Below, piece after piece: positions 24,214-32,065 of a DNA stretch of 64,000 nt (positions are counted from its first letter, which is position 1; each line of letters opens with the position of its first letter). This DNA comes from Frankiales bacterium. Lineage in GTDB: Bacteria; Actinomycetota; Actinomycetes; Mycobacteriales; SCTD01. The position numbers were made by a program, and so were the translations under genes. The stretch is taken from the NCBI GenBank assembly GCA_025464695.1, contig JAODNQ010000003.1:3046-67045 (forward strand). The letters run 5' to 3'. The notes below the pieces were generated by a model that was given only the letters and a program-made list of their open reading frames with translations, was not told the DNA's origin and searched no databases.

Positions 24214-25065
24214 TCAGCTGGCCACGGAGATGCCGCCGTTGATGCTGATGACCTGCCCAGTCATCCGTCGCGACAGCGGCGAGGCCAGGAACAGGATCGC
24301 GTGCGCGAGGTCGCTGGGCTCGGTCATCCCGAGGTGCGCCTGCGAGACGATCTTCTCGAAGATCTTCTTGCTGAACTCCTGCGCCAGGGCCCGTTCGTGG
24401 GAGCCGGTGTCCACGATGAGGGATGGAGCGAGCACGTTGACCCGCACGCCGTAGCGCTTGGCCTCCACCGCCAGCGTCTGCGAGAAGGTGACGATCGCTG
24501 CCATCGCCGCTCCGATCGCGGTCTCTCCAGGAGTCGGGACACGCTGCGCGTCGGAGGCGATGTTGATGATCACTCCTTGCCCGGCGCTCCGCAGCACGTC
24601 GATCGCGGCCCGACAGACGAGCATCGTGCCGAGGGCCTGCTGCACGAGCACGGCCGCGAGGTCCTCCATGGGCAGTTGGTGGAGCAGCACGGGCATGTAG
24701 GGCGCCACAGTCGAGTTCACGAGGACGTCGAGGCCGCCCATCTGCTCGACGGCCGTCCCGACGAGGCGGAGCGCGCCCTCCACGGTGTTCACATCCGCGC
24801 TGACGAAAGTGCTGCTCCCGCGTCCGCTGCAGGACGCAGCGGCCGCAGCCGCGCTGCCGCGCGCCGCGTTCCGACCACCGAGCACGACCTCTGCCGCACC
24901 AGCCCTCATGAAGGCGTGCGCCGTCGCGAGCCCAACGCCGGACGTCCCGCCCGCGATGAGCACGCGGGCTCCCGACAACTGGAAGCCCCCGTCCTCGGCC
25001 AGCGAAGGACCTGCCGCAGCGCTAGGAGCACCGGGCGCGGGCATGTTGTCCATTGGTCTGACCAT
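24214..25065 (-). CDS. SDR-fold protein, BadH-related, catalytic residues lost
   Basis: Up to 283 residues. Cofactor motif GGTSGVG is present near residue 39, and IASDAQRV (169-176) is the BadH-like segment with the serine kept (S171). The expected Tyr (+13) and Lys (+17) positions are I184 and M188, and NNAG is replaced by NSTV, so the standard SDR reaction is not possible. It may be a regulatory, binding or differently acting protein. The C terminus MTGQVISINGGISVAS is normal. ATGs at 25065, 25053 and 25044 are in frame; the operator at 25055-25063 overlaps the first, so a later start, or a leaderless message, is likely. It has no close downstream partner gene. Confidence 0.8.
   Translation of the reverse strand: MVRPMDNMPAPGAPSAAAGPSLAEDGGFQLSGARVLIAGGTSGVGLATAHAFMRAGAAEVVLGGRNAARGSAAAAAASCSGRGSSTFVSADVNTVEGALRLVGTAVEQMGGLDVLVNSTVAPYMPVLLHQLPMEDLAAVLVQQALGTMLVCRAAIDVLRSAGQGVIINIASDAQRVPTPGETAIGAAMAAIVTFSQTLAVEAKRYGVRVNVLAPSLIVDTGSHERALAQEFSKKIFEKIVSQAHLGMTEPSDLAHAILFLASPLSRRMTGQVISINGGISVAS
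25055..25063. promoter_or_regulatory. FadR/GntR-type operator at the start of the SDR-fold gene
   Basis: Perfect palindrome GGTCTGACC within TTGGTCTGACCAT, the fullest match in the window to the TnGTnnnACnA operator form. It overlaps the first possible start codon of the minus-strand SDR-like gene. No convincing -35/-10 pair was found next to it. Confidence 0.5.
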
Positions 25066-25754
25066 GCTTAGGAACGTACTCCCCGGACCTACTTCTGACG
25101 ACCCTCGCGCGGGACCAGCTACGCGCTCCGGCCCCCGTCCGCCGACGGAGGCGGCGCCCGGTCGGCCAACTGCACTGGCGCTCGCACCAGCCCAGCCCAG
25201 CCACGGCTCGACAGCCGGGCGCTGACTCAGCTTGACCGCGGGGAGAGCGCCGCCACCCGCTCCTCCCTAGGGGAACGGCCGGTGTCCGTTCTGTGCTTGT
25301 CCGTGCCGCGTTGGTCACGGATTCCGTCACGCGTGCGCGGACACCCGTGACCGACAGGCCCGAGGGCCCCGTCCAGGCAGCACGTCCGGCCCTGGACCCG
25401 CACTCGACAGCAGGACATGGCCCGAGTTCCCGCTGATCGCCCGTCAACGGCTCGGCACAGCGCCCGGAAGCGCCATGCTCGGTGCTCGAACAGTGCTCGG
25501 TCGCTACAGAGGGAGAGTGTTAGGCCGACGACACAGCCGCTCGACCGGCTCAGACTCGGCAGCACCACCGCGACGAAGAGACCGCGGCTACTCGGCAGCC
25601 GGACAGCGGCAGTACGCGTGTCGACCGGACCGGCAGCAGACCTGCAGGACGCGCCGTGCACGCGGGGCGGTGACGCCGCCGCTCGCGCGGGCGGGTCAGC
25701 AAGGTCTATGGTCCGCGCAACCGCTGTCGCAGCGGTACCTGCGGGGAGGCCACC
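25066..25754. other. Intergenic region between divergent genes
   Basis: About 690 bases between the SDR-like gene (minus) and the LQR-motif gene (plus). No reading frame here has a recognisable protein pattern, and I see no RNA gene. It should hold both promoters; a GTGGGG-poor purine stretch CGGGGAGG before 25755 (CTGCGGGGAGGCCACC) suggests the downstream ribosome site lies at about 25741-25748. Confidence 0.5.
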
Positions 25755-26498
25755 GTGCGCACCCACGAACCCTTGATCGCGCCAAGGATCCCCCGCGCGC
25801 CGACCGCGACACCGTCCCGCGTCGTGCCGCCGAGGGCAGCGGCGGTCCTGGCCCTGCAGCGCAGCGTGGGCAACCGCGCCGTCGTCGGGGCGCTGCGCGA
25901 GGAGGCGACGTCGGGCAGCGAGGCCGTCGGGGACGCTGCTGTGTGCACGGACGGGCCGACGCTGGCCTGCACCGCCAAGGCTTCCCGCACCTCCTCGACC
26001 AGCATCTCCGTCGGGACGCCGAAGGAGAACAAGGCCTCCGACGACACCGTCACCTACACGGCCAGGGGCAAGCTCACCGCCACGTACGCCACGACCGTGG
26101 CGATCAGCATGGCGCCCGCCCCGACCGGCCTGTCTGCGTGTGCGACCAAGAAGTACGCAGCCATGCTCAAGGAACTGGAGACGCACGAGAAGGACCACAA
26201 GGCGCGCTTCACCACGACCGACCCGGCGCGCGCCTACGACGGCACGGTCGTGACGGAGGCCTCGGAGACGGGGTCCGACGCCGCGGCGGTCCAGCAGACC
26301 GTCAAGGACCGGCTGGCGGCCCTCGTCACGCCGCAGGAGTCGGCCCGCAAGGAGCGCAACGACGCCTACGCGATCGCGGCCATCGACCCCTTCACCCGAA
26401 CGGTCGACCTGTCGGACTGCCCGGAGTGCAAGCCTCCTGCGCCGGCCCCCGACGCGGCCCCCGAAGCGCCGGAGGACAGCGGCTCCGCGGAGGAGTGA
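25755..26498 (+). CDS. LQRxxGNxAV-motif protein with zincin-type HExxH motif
   Basis: 247 residues, no signal peptide seen. The first 50 residues are Pro/Arg/Ala-rich and end in LALQRSVGNRAVVGAL (32-47), a motif common in actinobacterial proteins with DUF4157-like or toxin domains, some of them linked to contractile injection systems. The middle part has THEKDHKARF (H144, H148) set after a beta-rich region, resembling DUF922-type metalloprotease-like domains. The C terminus is Pro/Ala/Glu-rich and of low complexity after two cysteines (DCPECK). GTG at 25755 is preceded by a GGGGAGG site. Function unknown; a secreted or injected peptidase is a reasonable guess. A second protein with the same N-terminal motif is at 53419. 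Confidence 0.75.
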   Translation: MRTHEPLIAPRIPRAPTATPSRVVPPRAAAVLALQRSVGNRAVVGALREEATSGSEAVGDAAVCTDGPTLACTAKASRTSSTSISVGTPKENKASDDTVTYTARGKLTATYATTVAISMAPAPTGLSACATKKYAAMLKELETHEKDHKARFTTTDPARAYDGTVVTEASETGSDAAAVQQTVKDRLAALVTPQESARKERNDAYAIAAIDPFTRTVDLSDCPECKPPAPAPDAAPEAPEDSGSAEE

Positions 26499-26515
26499 GC
26501 GGGGCCGGTCCCCGC
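26499..26515 (+). terminator. Hairpin directly after the LQR-motif gene
   Basis: GCGGGG (26499-26504) and CCCCGC (26510-26515) enclose a five-base loop immediately after the stop codon. A short GC-only stem without a T-run, common as an actinobacterial terminator; it also faces the convergent sigma factor gene. Confidence 0.45.
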
Positions 26516-26616
26516 ACTGAGAGCGGACTGCACCGAGTCGCCGGCGCGCTGCTTCGTGTGGCGAGCGAGGCTCCGCAACCACCGAGTGGCGGTCAGGAGC
26601 TCCGGCCCGCTCGACG

Positions 26617-27786
26617 TCAGGGTGGCAGGACGCGGAGGCGCTCGGCCAGGAAGGCGCGCTCGACGTCGTTCCCTGTCAGCAGCAGCGCCTCCTCGTACGC
26701 CGTCCGCGCCTCGCCGTCGAACCCGAGCCTGCGCAGGAAGTCGGCGCGGGCAGCCGGCAGGTACGGGTAGGCCGCGAGGGCCGGGGCGCGTCCGAGCAGG
26801 TCGAGCAGGTCGAGACCCGCCCGCGGGCCTTCCGCGAGCCCCACAGCGACAGCTCGGTTGAGCGCCACGACCGGGGACGGCCACCGCTGCTCGAGCAGCC
26901 CGTACAGGGCGGCGATCTCACGCCAGTCAGTGTCCTGCCACGAAGCCGCCCCCGCGTGAACGGCAGCGATGGCGCCCTGCAGCGCGTACCGCCCCGGTGG
27001 CCCTGCGGTCAGGGCGCGGTGCACCAGCGACAGCCCCTCGTCGATCATCTCGCGGTCCCACCGGGACCTGTCCTGCTGCTCCAGCAGCACCAGCCGTCCG
27101 GCGTCGTCGGTCCTCGTGGCGCGGCGCGCGTCGTGCAGCAGGACGAGGGCCAGCAGCCCGCTGACCTCAGGGGTCGGGAGCAGTTCGTGGAGCATCCGGG
27201 TCAGGTCGGTCGCCCGCTGGACCAGCTCCGTGCGGACCAGGGCTGCGCCGTGCGGCGCCGTGTGCCCGGTCGTGAACACCAGGTGCAGCACCGCCAGCAC
27301 GGCGTCCACCCGCTCGGGCAGCTCGGCTCCCGCCGGGACGCGGTACGGGATCCCGGCTTGGGCGATCTTGCGCTTGGCGCGGGTGATCCGCGCTGCCATC
27401 GTCGGCTCGGACACGAGGAAGGCCCGTGCGACGTCAGCCGTTGAGACGCCGCACAGCAGACGCAGCGTCAGAGCCACCTGGGCCTCCACCGCCAGCGCGG
27501 GGTGGCAGCACGTGAAGACCAGCCGCAGCCGCTCGTCCTGGATCTCGTGCTGTTCCGGGTGCTCCAACAGCTCCTCCTGGATCAGCAGGGGCAGCCGCGA
27601 GCGCAGGCTGGACTCCCGGCGCAGCAGGTCGATCGCCCGGTTCCGCGCGACCGTCGTCAGCCACGCACCAGGCGACCTGGGCACCCCGTCGACCGGCCAG
27701 CGGGTCAGCGCCCGCGCGAACGCGTCCTGCGCGCACTCCTCGGCGAGGTCCAGGTCGCCGGTGACCCGCACCGTCGCGGCGAGCAC
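26617..27786 (-). CDS. ECF sigma factor with C-terminal TPR-like extension (ECF42 type)
   Basis: 389 residues from GTG 27786. Sigma region 2 (DLAEECAQDAFARAL, AWLTTVARNRAIDLLRRES), region 4 (LLCGVSTADVARAFLVSEPTMAARITRAKRKI) and a helical C-terminal half of about 200 residues with TPR-like repeats place it in the ECF42-like group. Those are usually encoded beside DGPF/YCII proteins and lack an anti-sigma factor, which is the case here. Family resemblance continues upstream of the GTG (IEQLLADTHRREWAF) but without ATG or GTG in frame, so the true start may be an unusual codon near 27834 overlapping the DGPF gene. Confidence 0.9.
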   Translation of the reverse strand: MLAATVRVTGDLDLAEECAQDAFARALTRWPVDGVPRSPGAWLTTVARNRAIDLLRRESSLRSRLPLLIQEELLEHPEQHEIQDERLRLVFTCCHPALAVEAQVALTLRLLCGVSTADVARAFLVSEPTMAARITRAKRKIAQAGIPYRVPAGAELPERVDAVLAVLHLVFTTGHTAPHGAALVRTELVQRATDLTRMLHELLPTPEVSGLLALVLLHDARRATRTDDAGRLVLLEQQDRSRWDREMIDEGLSLVHRALTAGPPGRYALQGAIAAVHAGAASWQDTDWREIAALYGLLEQRWPSPVVALNRAVAVGLAEGPRAGLDLLDLLGRAPALAAYPYLPAARADFLRRLGFDGEARTAYEEALLLTGNDVERAFLAERLRVLPP

Positions 27787-27830
27787 GAAGGCCCACTCGC
27801 GCCGGTGCGTGTCCGCCAGGAGCTGCTCGA

Positions 27831-28178
27831 TCAGCCGAACACCATCACGGGCCGCACCTCCAGGCCGCCGCCCGGAGACGGGATCGCCTTCGCCATCCCG
27901 ATGGCCTCGTCGAGGTCGGCCGCCTCGACCAGGTAGTACCCGCCGAGCGCCTCCTTCGTCTCGACGAACGGGCCGTCGGTGACCGTGTACGCACCGCTCG
28001 AGTCCTTGCGGACGCTCGTCGCGGTGTCCACCCGCTGCAGGGCGTTGCCGCCCAGGACCTTGTCGGCGTAGGTGAGGCCGAACTCGTGGTGGCCCTTCAT
28101 CACCTCGTCCATCAGGCCCTGCCCGCCCTCGGCGTACGCCTTCTCCTCGCCGTAGATCAGCACCAGGTACTGCGTCAT
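27831..28178 (-). CDS. YCII/DGPF-domain protein
   Basis: 115 residues, the normal size. Begins MTQYLVLIYGEE and carries the name-giving DGPF at 68-71 (TVTDGPFVETKEALGGYYLVE). These small ferredoxin-like-fold proteins are the constant neighbours of ECF42 sigma factors and probably act in the same response, in a way not known. It lies directly upstream of the sigma gene in one operon. The 299 bases upstream (28179-28477) hold no gene that I can support. Confidence 0.93.
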   Translation of the reverse strand: MTQYLVLIYGEEKAYAEGGQGLMDEVMKGHHEFGLTYADKVLGGNALQRVDTATSVRKDSSGAYTVTDGPFVETKEALGGYYLVEAADLDEAIGMAKAIPSPGGGLEVRPVMVFG

Positions 28179-28477
28179 GTCGGGCTCCTCCACTGCGGTC
28201 CGCCAGCCGGACCGTTCACCTGTCCGACGAACGGGCAGCCAGCGGATCGACATCCGAGTCGCCGTCGCCGCTCGGCACCATGACACTCCGGCGGGACCCG
28301 GTCGAGCCCGACGCATCCCGGGGAGGGCCGCAGGTGGCCGCCGACGCCTCCGCCGAGTCAGGGCCTGCTCGCCGAAGGAGGCATGGCTGCCTCTTCCTCC
28401 CCACGCATGCGCCGGGTTGGCCCCGTCCCCTGTGGAGCCGGTCGGCTGCGAGCCCGTACACCGTCCCGCCAGCGGTC

Positions 28478-29284
28478 TCACCGCTTCGACGCGACGACCT
28501 CGAGGTAGGCGACGTCCATGGCGAGGGTGCCATCGTTCGCGGTGTCGTGTGCCGCGAAGACGGCCAGCAGTTCCGCTGCCAGTGCGACGGCTCCCTCGTC
28601 GCCGACCGCCGCGAAGGCCGCCATGGTCGGGCCGTACCAGGTCCGGAAGTAGTCGAGGCAGGCGTCCGTGGAGGGGAAGCGGAACGCACAGGTCTGCCGG
28701 GACAGGCTCTCGACGGTGCACTGGTCTCCGAGCAGCTCGCGGACCCGGGTCTCGTCCCCCCAGGACACTGCAGGGACGAGACCGGCCGGCCCGGCCACAT
28801 GGCGGCCGACCGCCCGGAACATGTCACCGATCATGCTGTCAGGGGCCCAGTTGGCCATGCCGATCCGGCCGCCCGACCTGCACACCCGGACCAGCTCACG
28901 GCCGACGGCCTCCTGGTCGGGGGCGAACATCGCGCCGATCGTGGACATGACCACGTCGAACTCCCCGTCGGGGTAGGGCAGGTGCTGCGCGTCGGCGACC
29001 TCCGTGCGCAGGGCCAGACCGTCTGCGTCCGCCCGCCGCTGCGTCTCCTCCAGCAGCTCGGGCACGTAGTCCGTCGACAGCACCTGGGCGAACCGCCGGG
29101 CGGCGCAGAGGGAGGCGTTGCCGTTCCCGGCGGCGACGTCGAGCACCCTCTCGCCGGCGTGCACGTCGAGGTTCCTGACCAGCGACTCCCCGATCCAGGT
29201 CAGCAGGCTGCCTATGCGGCCGTAGTCGCCGAGCCCCCACGCGATCTGCTGCCGGGCGGTCACGGCGGCGTAGTCGACGGTCAT
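28478..29284 (-). CDS. SAM-dependent methyltransferase (class I, type 11-like)
   Basis: 268 residues from ATG 29284. The AdoMet site is ERVLDVAAGNGNASL near residue 45, followed by an acidic post-II motif (STDYVPELLEE) and FDVVMSTIGAMFAPDQ. The C-terminal half (FPSTDACLDYFRTWYGP) is the substrate cap seen in small-molecule methyltransferases of this group. Substrate unknown. It stands alone, between the DGPF gene and the RCC1-repeat gene, with a 236-base gap on the far side that shows nothing. Confidence 0.88.
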   Translation of the reverse strand: MTVDYAAVTARQQIAWGLGDYGRIGSLLTWIGESLVRNLDVHAGERVLDVAAGNGNASLCAARRFAQVLSTDYVPELLEETQRRADADGLALRTEVADAQHLPYPDGEFDVVMSTIGAMFAPDQEAVGRELVRVCRSGGRIGMANWAPDSMIGDMFRAVGRHVAGPAGLVPAVSWGDETRVRELLGDQCTVESLSRQTCAFRFPSTDACLDYFRTWYGPTMAAFAAVGDEGAVALAAELLAVFAAHDTANDGTLAMDVAYLEVVASKR

Positions 29285-29520
29285 GGTTCCTCCTAGGTCG
29301 TGCAGGACGAGCGGGACGCGAGTGCCGTACGTGCGGCTGCCGACGGGGAGGTGCCCTACGAGGTGCGACACGGGTTGTCGACGGGCCTGCGCACGGCGCC
29401 GGGGCACTCCCCGCCGACGACGTCGCGCGCGTGCACCCCCCGCAGCGGCCCTGGCTCTACGCCGGTCGGGCCCCGACGCTCGACGCAGCCGAGGAGCTTC
29501 GTCGAGGAGCCGTCCCCCGC

Positions 29521-32052
29521 TCAGACGGGGCCCGCGGCAGCGACCGGTCGCGGAAGGACGCTCGTCGCGCCGACCCCGTCGCCGAGCTGGTCGTGCGCGT
29601 TGCTGCCCCAGCAGAGCACCGTGGTGTCGACGAGGACGGCGCACGTGTTGTGCCGACTCGCGCTGATCGAGCGGACCACGGGCAGCGCCTCCGACGGCAC
29701 GTCACCGTCGGTCGGCCCGAGCCCGCTGACGGCGTGCGGCGTGAGCGCGTCAGAGACCGTCCCGTCGCCGAGCTGACCGTCGCCGTTGGCGCCCCAGCAG
29801 CCGAGAGCGCCGTTCTCGAGCCGGGCACACGTGTGGCTGTCGCCGGCCGTCATCACCTGGGCCCCGGCTCCTGGGCCACCGATGCCGACGACCAGGGCCG
29901 GCAGGCTGCGCGACGTCGTGGTGCCGTCGCCGAGCTGACCCCGGTCGTTGCTGCCCCAGCACGTCATCGTCCCGTCGACGACCCGCGCGCAGGTGTGGGC
30001 TGCACCCGCTGTGAGCGCCGTGACGCCGGTCAGCGGGTGGTCGGCGGCCAGGTCGGCCCCGTCCTTCTGCACGTGGACCGCATGGTGGCTGTCGGCGACC
30101 TCTCCCGTCCCGAGCTGTCCGGCTGCGCCTGAACCCCAGCACCAGACGGTGGTGTCGGTGCGCAGCGCGCAGCTGTGCAGCCCACCGGTGACGACGCCCG
30201 TCACGTTCGACAGGTCCACCAGGGAGACGTGCGGGTCGCCGGGCTCCGCCGGCGCGAGGTCCGCGTCCCTCTGCACGAGTGCCGGGGTGCTCGAGTCGGA
30301 CGTCGTGTGGTCGGCGTCCTCGACCCCGAGCTGCCCGTTGCCGTTGCGTCCCCAGCAGCGGACCCGTGTGTCCACGGACACAGCGCAGGTGTGTCCCCGT
30401 TCGACGCTGCCCAGCGCGCCGCCGGAGGACAGTGCGCTCGCATCCGTCAAGGCGGTGACGGTCACCGGCGTCGTCGACGAGGTGGTGGTGCCGTTGCCGA
30501 GCTGGCCGTCGCCGTTGGACCCCCAGCAGCGCGGGGCACCGGACCCGACCGGGAGCGCGCACGCGTGGCCGTTGCCGGCGTCGAGCGCGGCTGCCGAGTC
30601 GAACCCGAGGACGGGGGTGCGGACGGTCGTCCTCCCCGCGGCGAGACCTGCACCCAGCTGACCGCTGCTGTTGTCGCCCCAGCAGACCGGCTTGCTCGGT
30701 GTGGCGGCCTCGACGAGCGCGCAGGCGAAGCCGTTGCCGGCGGAGACGACCTTCGCCCCGGTCACGGCGGTCACCTGGACGGGGACGAGACTCCCTGGCG
30801 CAGACGATCCGAGCTGGCCGTAGAAGTCGTAGCCCCAGCAGCGGACGCCGCTGCCGACGATGGCGCAGGTGTGAAAGCCCCCTGCCGTGACAGCGGCTGC
30901 GGCTCCTCCGAGACCGTCCACGTCGACCGTGGTGGTGCTGTCGCCGATGCCGTGGTGGACCGGGTCCGGGTCGGTGCCGAGCTGCCCGCGGCCACCGCTC
31001 CCCCAGCACCTGACCGCGCCGGAGGCGAGGTCGATGCAGTTGTGGGACTCCCCGGCCGACAGGGCCACGATGCCCACCTCGTCGACGAGCACCTCGGGCA
31101 GCGGTGGGGCTGCAGTGTTGTGCTGCACCACCTTCGGCGCCAGGCTGGGCTGCATGACGCCGTCGACCTTCGCCGTCGAGAAGCCGAGCTGGCCGACGTC
31201 GTTCTCACCCCAGCAGCGGGCCTTGTTGTCCTGCGTCAGCGCGCAGCTGTGTCCGTAGCCGGTCGTGATCGCCATCACCGGGTTCGTGTTCGGGTCGGGC
31301 AGTCCCTGCACGGGGACCGGGGCGGACCGGTCGATCCGCGTCCCGTCGCCCAGCTGGCCGAAGCCGTTGTGCCCCCAGCACCTGACGGTCCCGCCGGCGA
31401 GCAGGGCACAGGTGTCGAACTCGCCCGCTGACAGCGCGGTGACCGCCGAGAGGCCGGGGACGAGCGTGGCGCTGAGGCTCTTGTCCCCCGGCCTGCCGTC
31501 CCCGAGCTGTCCCGCCCCGTCGTCGCCCCAGCACACGACGGCGCCGCCCGCGACGATCGCGCAGCTGTGGAACCCGCCGGCGGTGATGGCGGTGGCGGAG
31601 GTGACGCCGCTGACCGTCACGGGTGAGCGTCGCTGCTGCAGGAGCAGCGGGTCGCCGGTGGTGCCGTCGCCGAGCTGACCGTTGGCGTCGAGCCCCCAGC
31701 ACTGCACCGTGCCGCCCGCGATCAGAGCGCAGCTGTGCGTGTTCCCGGCCGTCACGGCGACGGCGCCGGCGACGCCGGGGACGGTGGAGGGCACGGTGCT
31801 GGTGGTGACCGTCCCGTTCCCGAGCTGTCCCTGGTCGTTGCTGCCCCAGCACTGCACCGGGCCGCCGGTGAGGACGGCGCACGAGTGGAGGCCCCCCGCG
31901 GCGATGTGCCCCTGCACGGCGGCGCTCGCGGGCGAGATCCCCTCGTTCGAGTCCGCGCTCGCCTGCTGCCCGACCAGGACGGCGCCGCACAGCACCGCCG
32001 CGGACCCGGCCGCGACCCACCGGCGGAGCGTCCTGCGCGTCTGCTGAGTCAT
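29521..32052 (-). CDS. Secreted RCC1-like repeat (beta-propeller) protein
   Basis: 843 residues from ATG 32052. A signal peptide (RRTLRRWVAAGSAAVL...ASA, cleavage near residue 34) is followed by 14 RCC1-type repeats. Each ends with a CWG-x-GQLG motif, for example VQCWGSNDQGQLGNG, and has an upstream cysteine in a HSCAL or HTCAR segment, giving a Cys pair per repeat. Fourteen repeats would make two seven-bladed propellers. Cytoplasmic RCC1 proteins lack such pairs; here they fit extracellular disulfide bonds. No cell-wall anchor is seen. Function unknown; bacterial relatives are predicted surface or adhesion proteins. Two bacterial secreted protein genes lie upstream in the same direction. Confidence 0.9.
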   Translation of the reverse strand: MTQQTRRTLRRWVAAGSAAVLCGAVLVGQQASADSNEGISPASAAVQGHIAAGGLHSCAVLTGGPVQCWGSNDQGQLGNGTVTTSTVPSTVPGVAGAVAVTAGNTHSCALIAGGTVQCWGLDANGQLGDGTTGDPLLLQQRRSPVTVSGVTSATAITAGGFHSCAIVAGGAVVCWGDDGAGQLGDGRPGDKSLSATLVPGLSAVTALSAGEFDTCALLAGGTVRCWGHNGFGQLGDGTRIDRSAPVPVQGLPDPNTNPVMAITTGYGHSCALTQDNKARCWGENDVGQLGFSTAKVDGVMQPSLAPKVVQHNTAAPPLPEVLVDEVGIVALSAGESHNCIDLASGAVRCWGSGGRGQLGTDPDPVHHGIGDSTTTVDVDGLGGAAAAVTAGGFHTCAIVGSGVRCWGYDFYGQLGSSAPGSLVPVQVTAVTGAKVVSAGNGFACALVEAATPSKPVCWGDNSSGQLGAGLAAGRTTVRTPVLGFDSAAALDAGNGHACALPVGSGAPRCWGSNGDGQLGNGTTTSSTTPVTVTALTDASALSSGGALGSVERGHTCAVSVDTRVRCWGRNGNGQLGVEDADHTTSDSSTPALVQRDADLAPAEPGDPHVSLVDLSNVTGVVTGGLHSCALRTDTTVWCWGSGAAGQLGTGEVADSHHAVHVQKDGADLAADHPLTGVTALTAGAAHTCARVVDGTMTCWGSNDRGQLGDGTTTSRSLPALVVGIGGPGAGAQVMTAGDSHTCARLENGALGCWGANGDGQLGDGTVSDALTPHAVSGLGPTDGDVPSEALPVVRSISASRHNTCAVLVDTTVLCWGSNAHDQLGDGVGATSVLPRPVAAAGPV

Positions 32053-32065
32053 CGGGTCACCGGAC

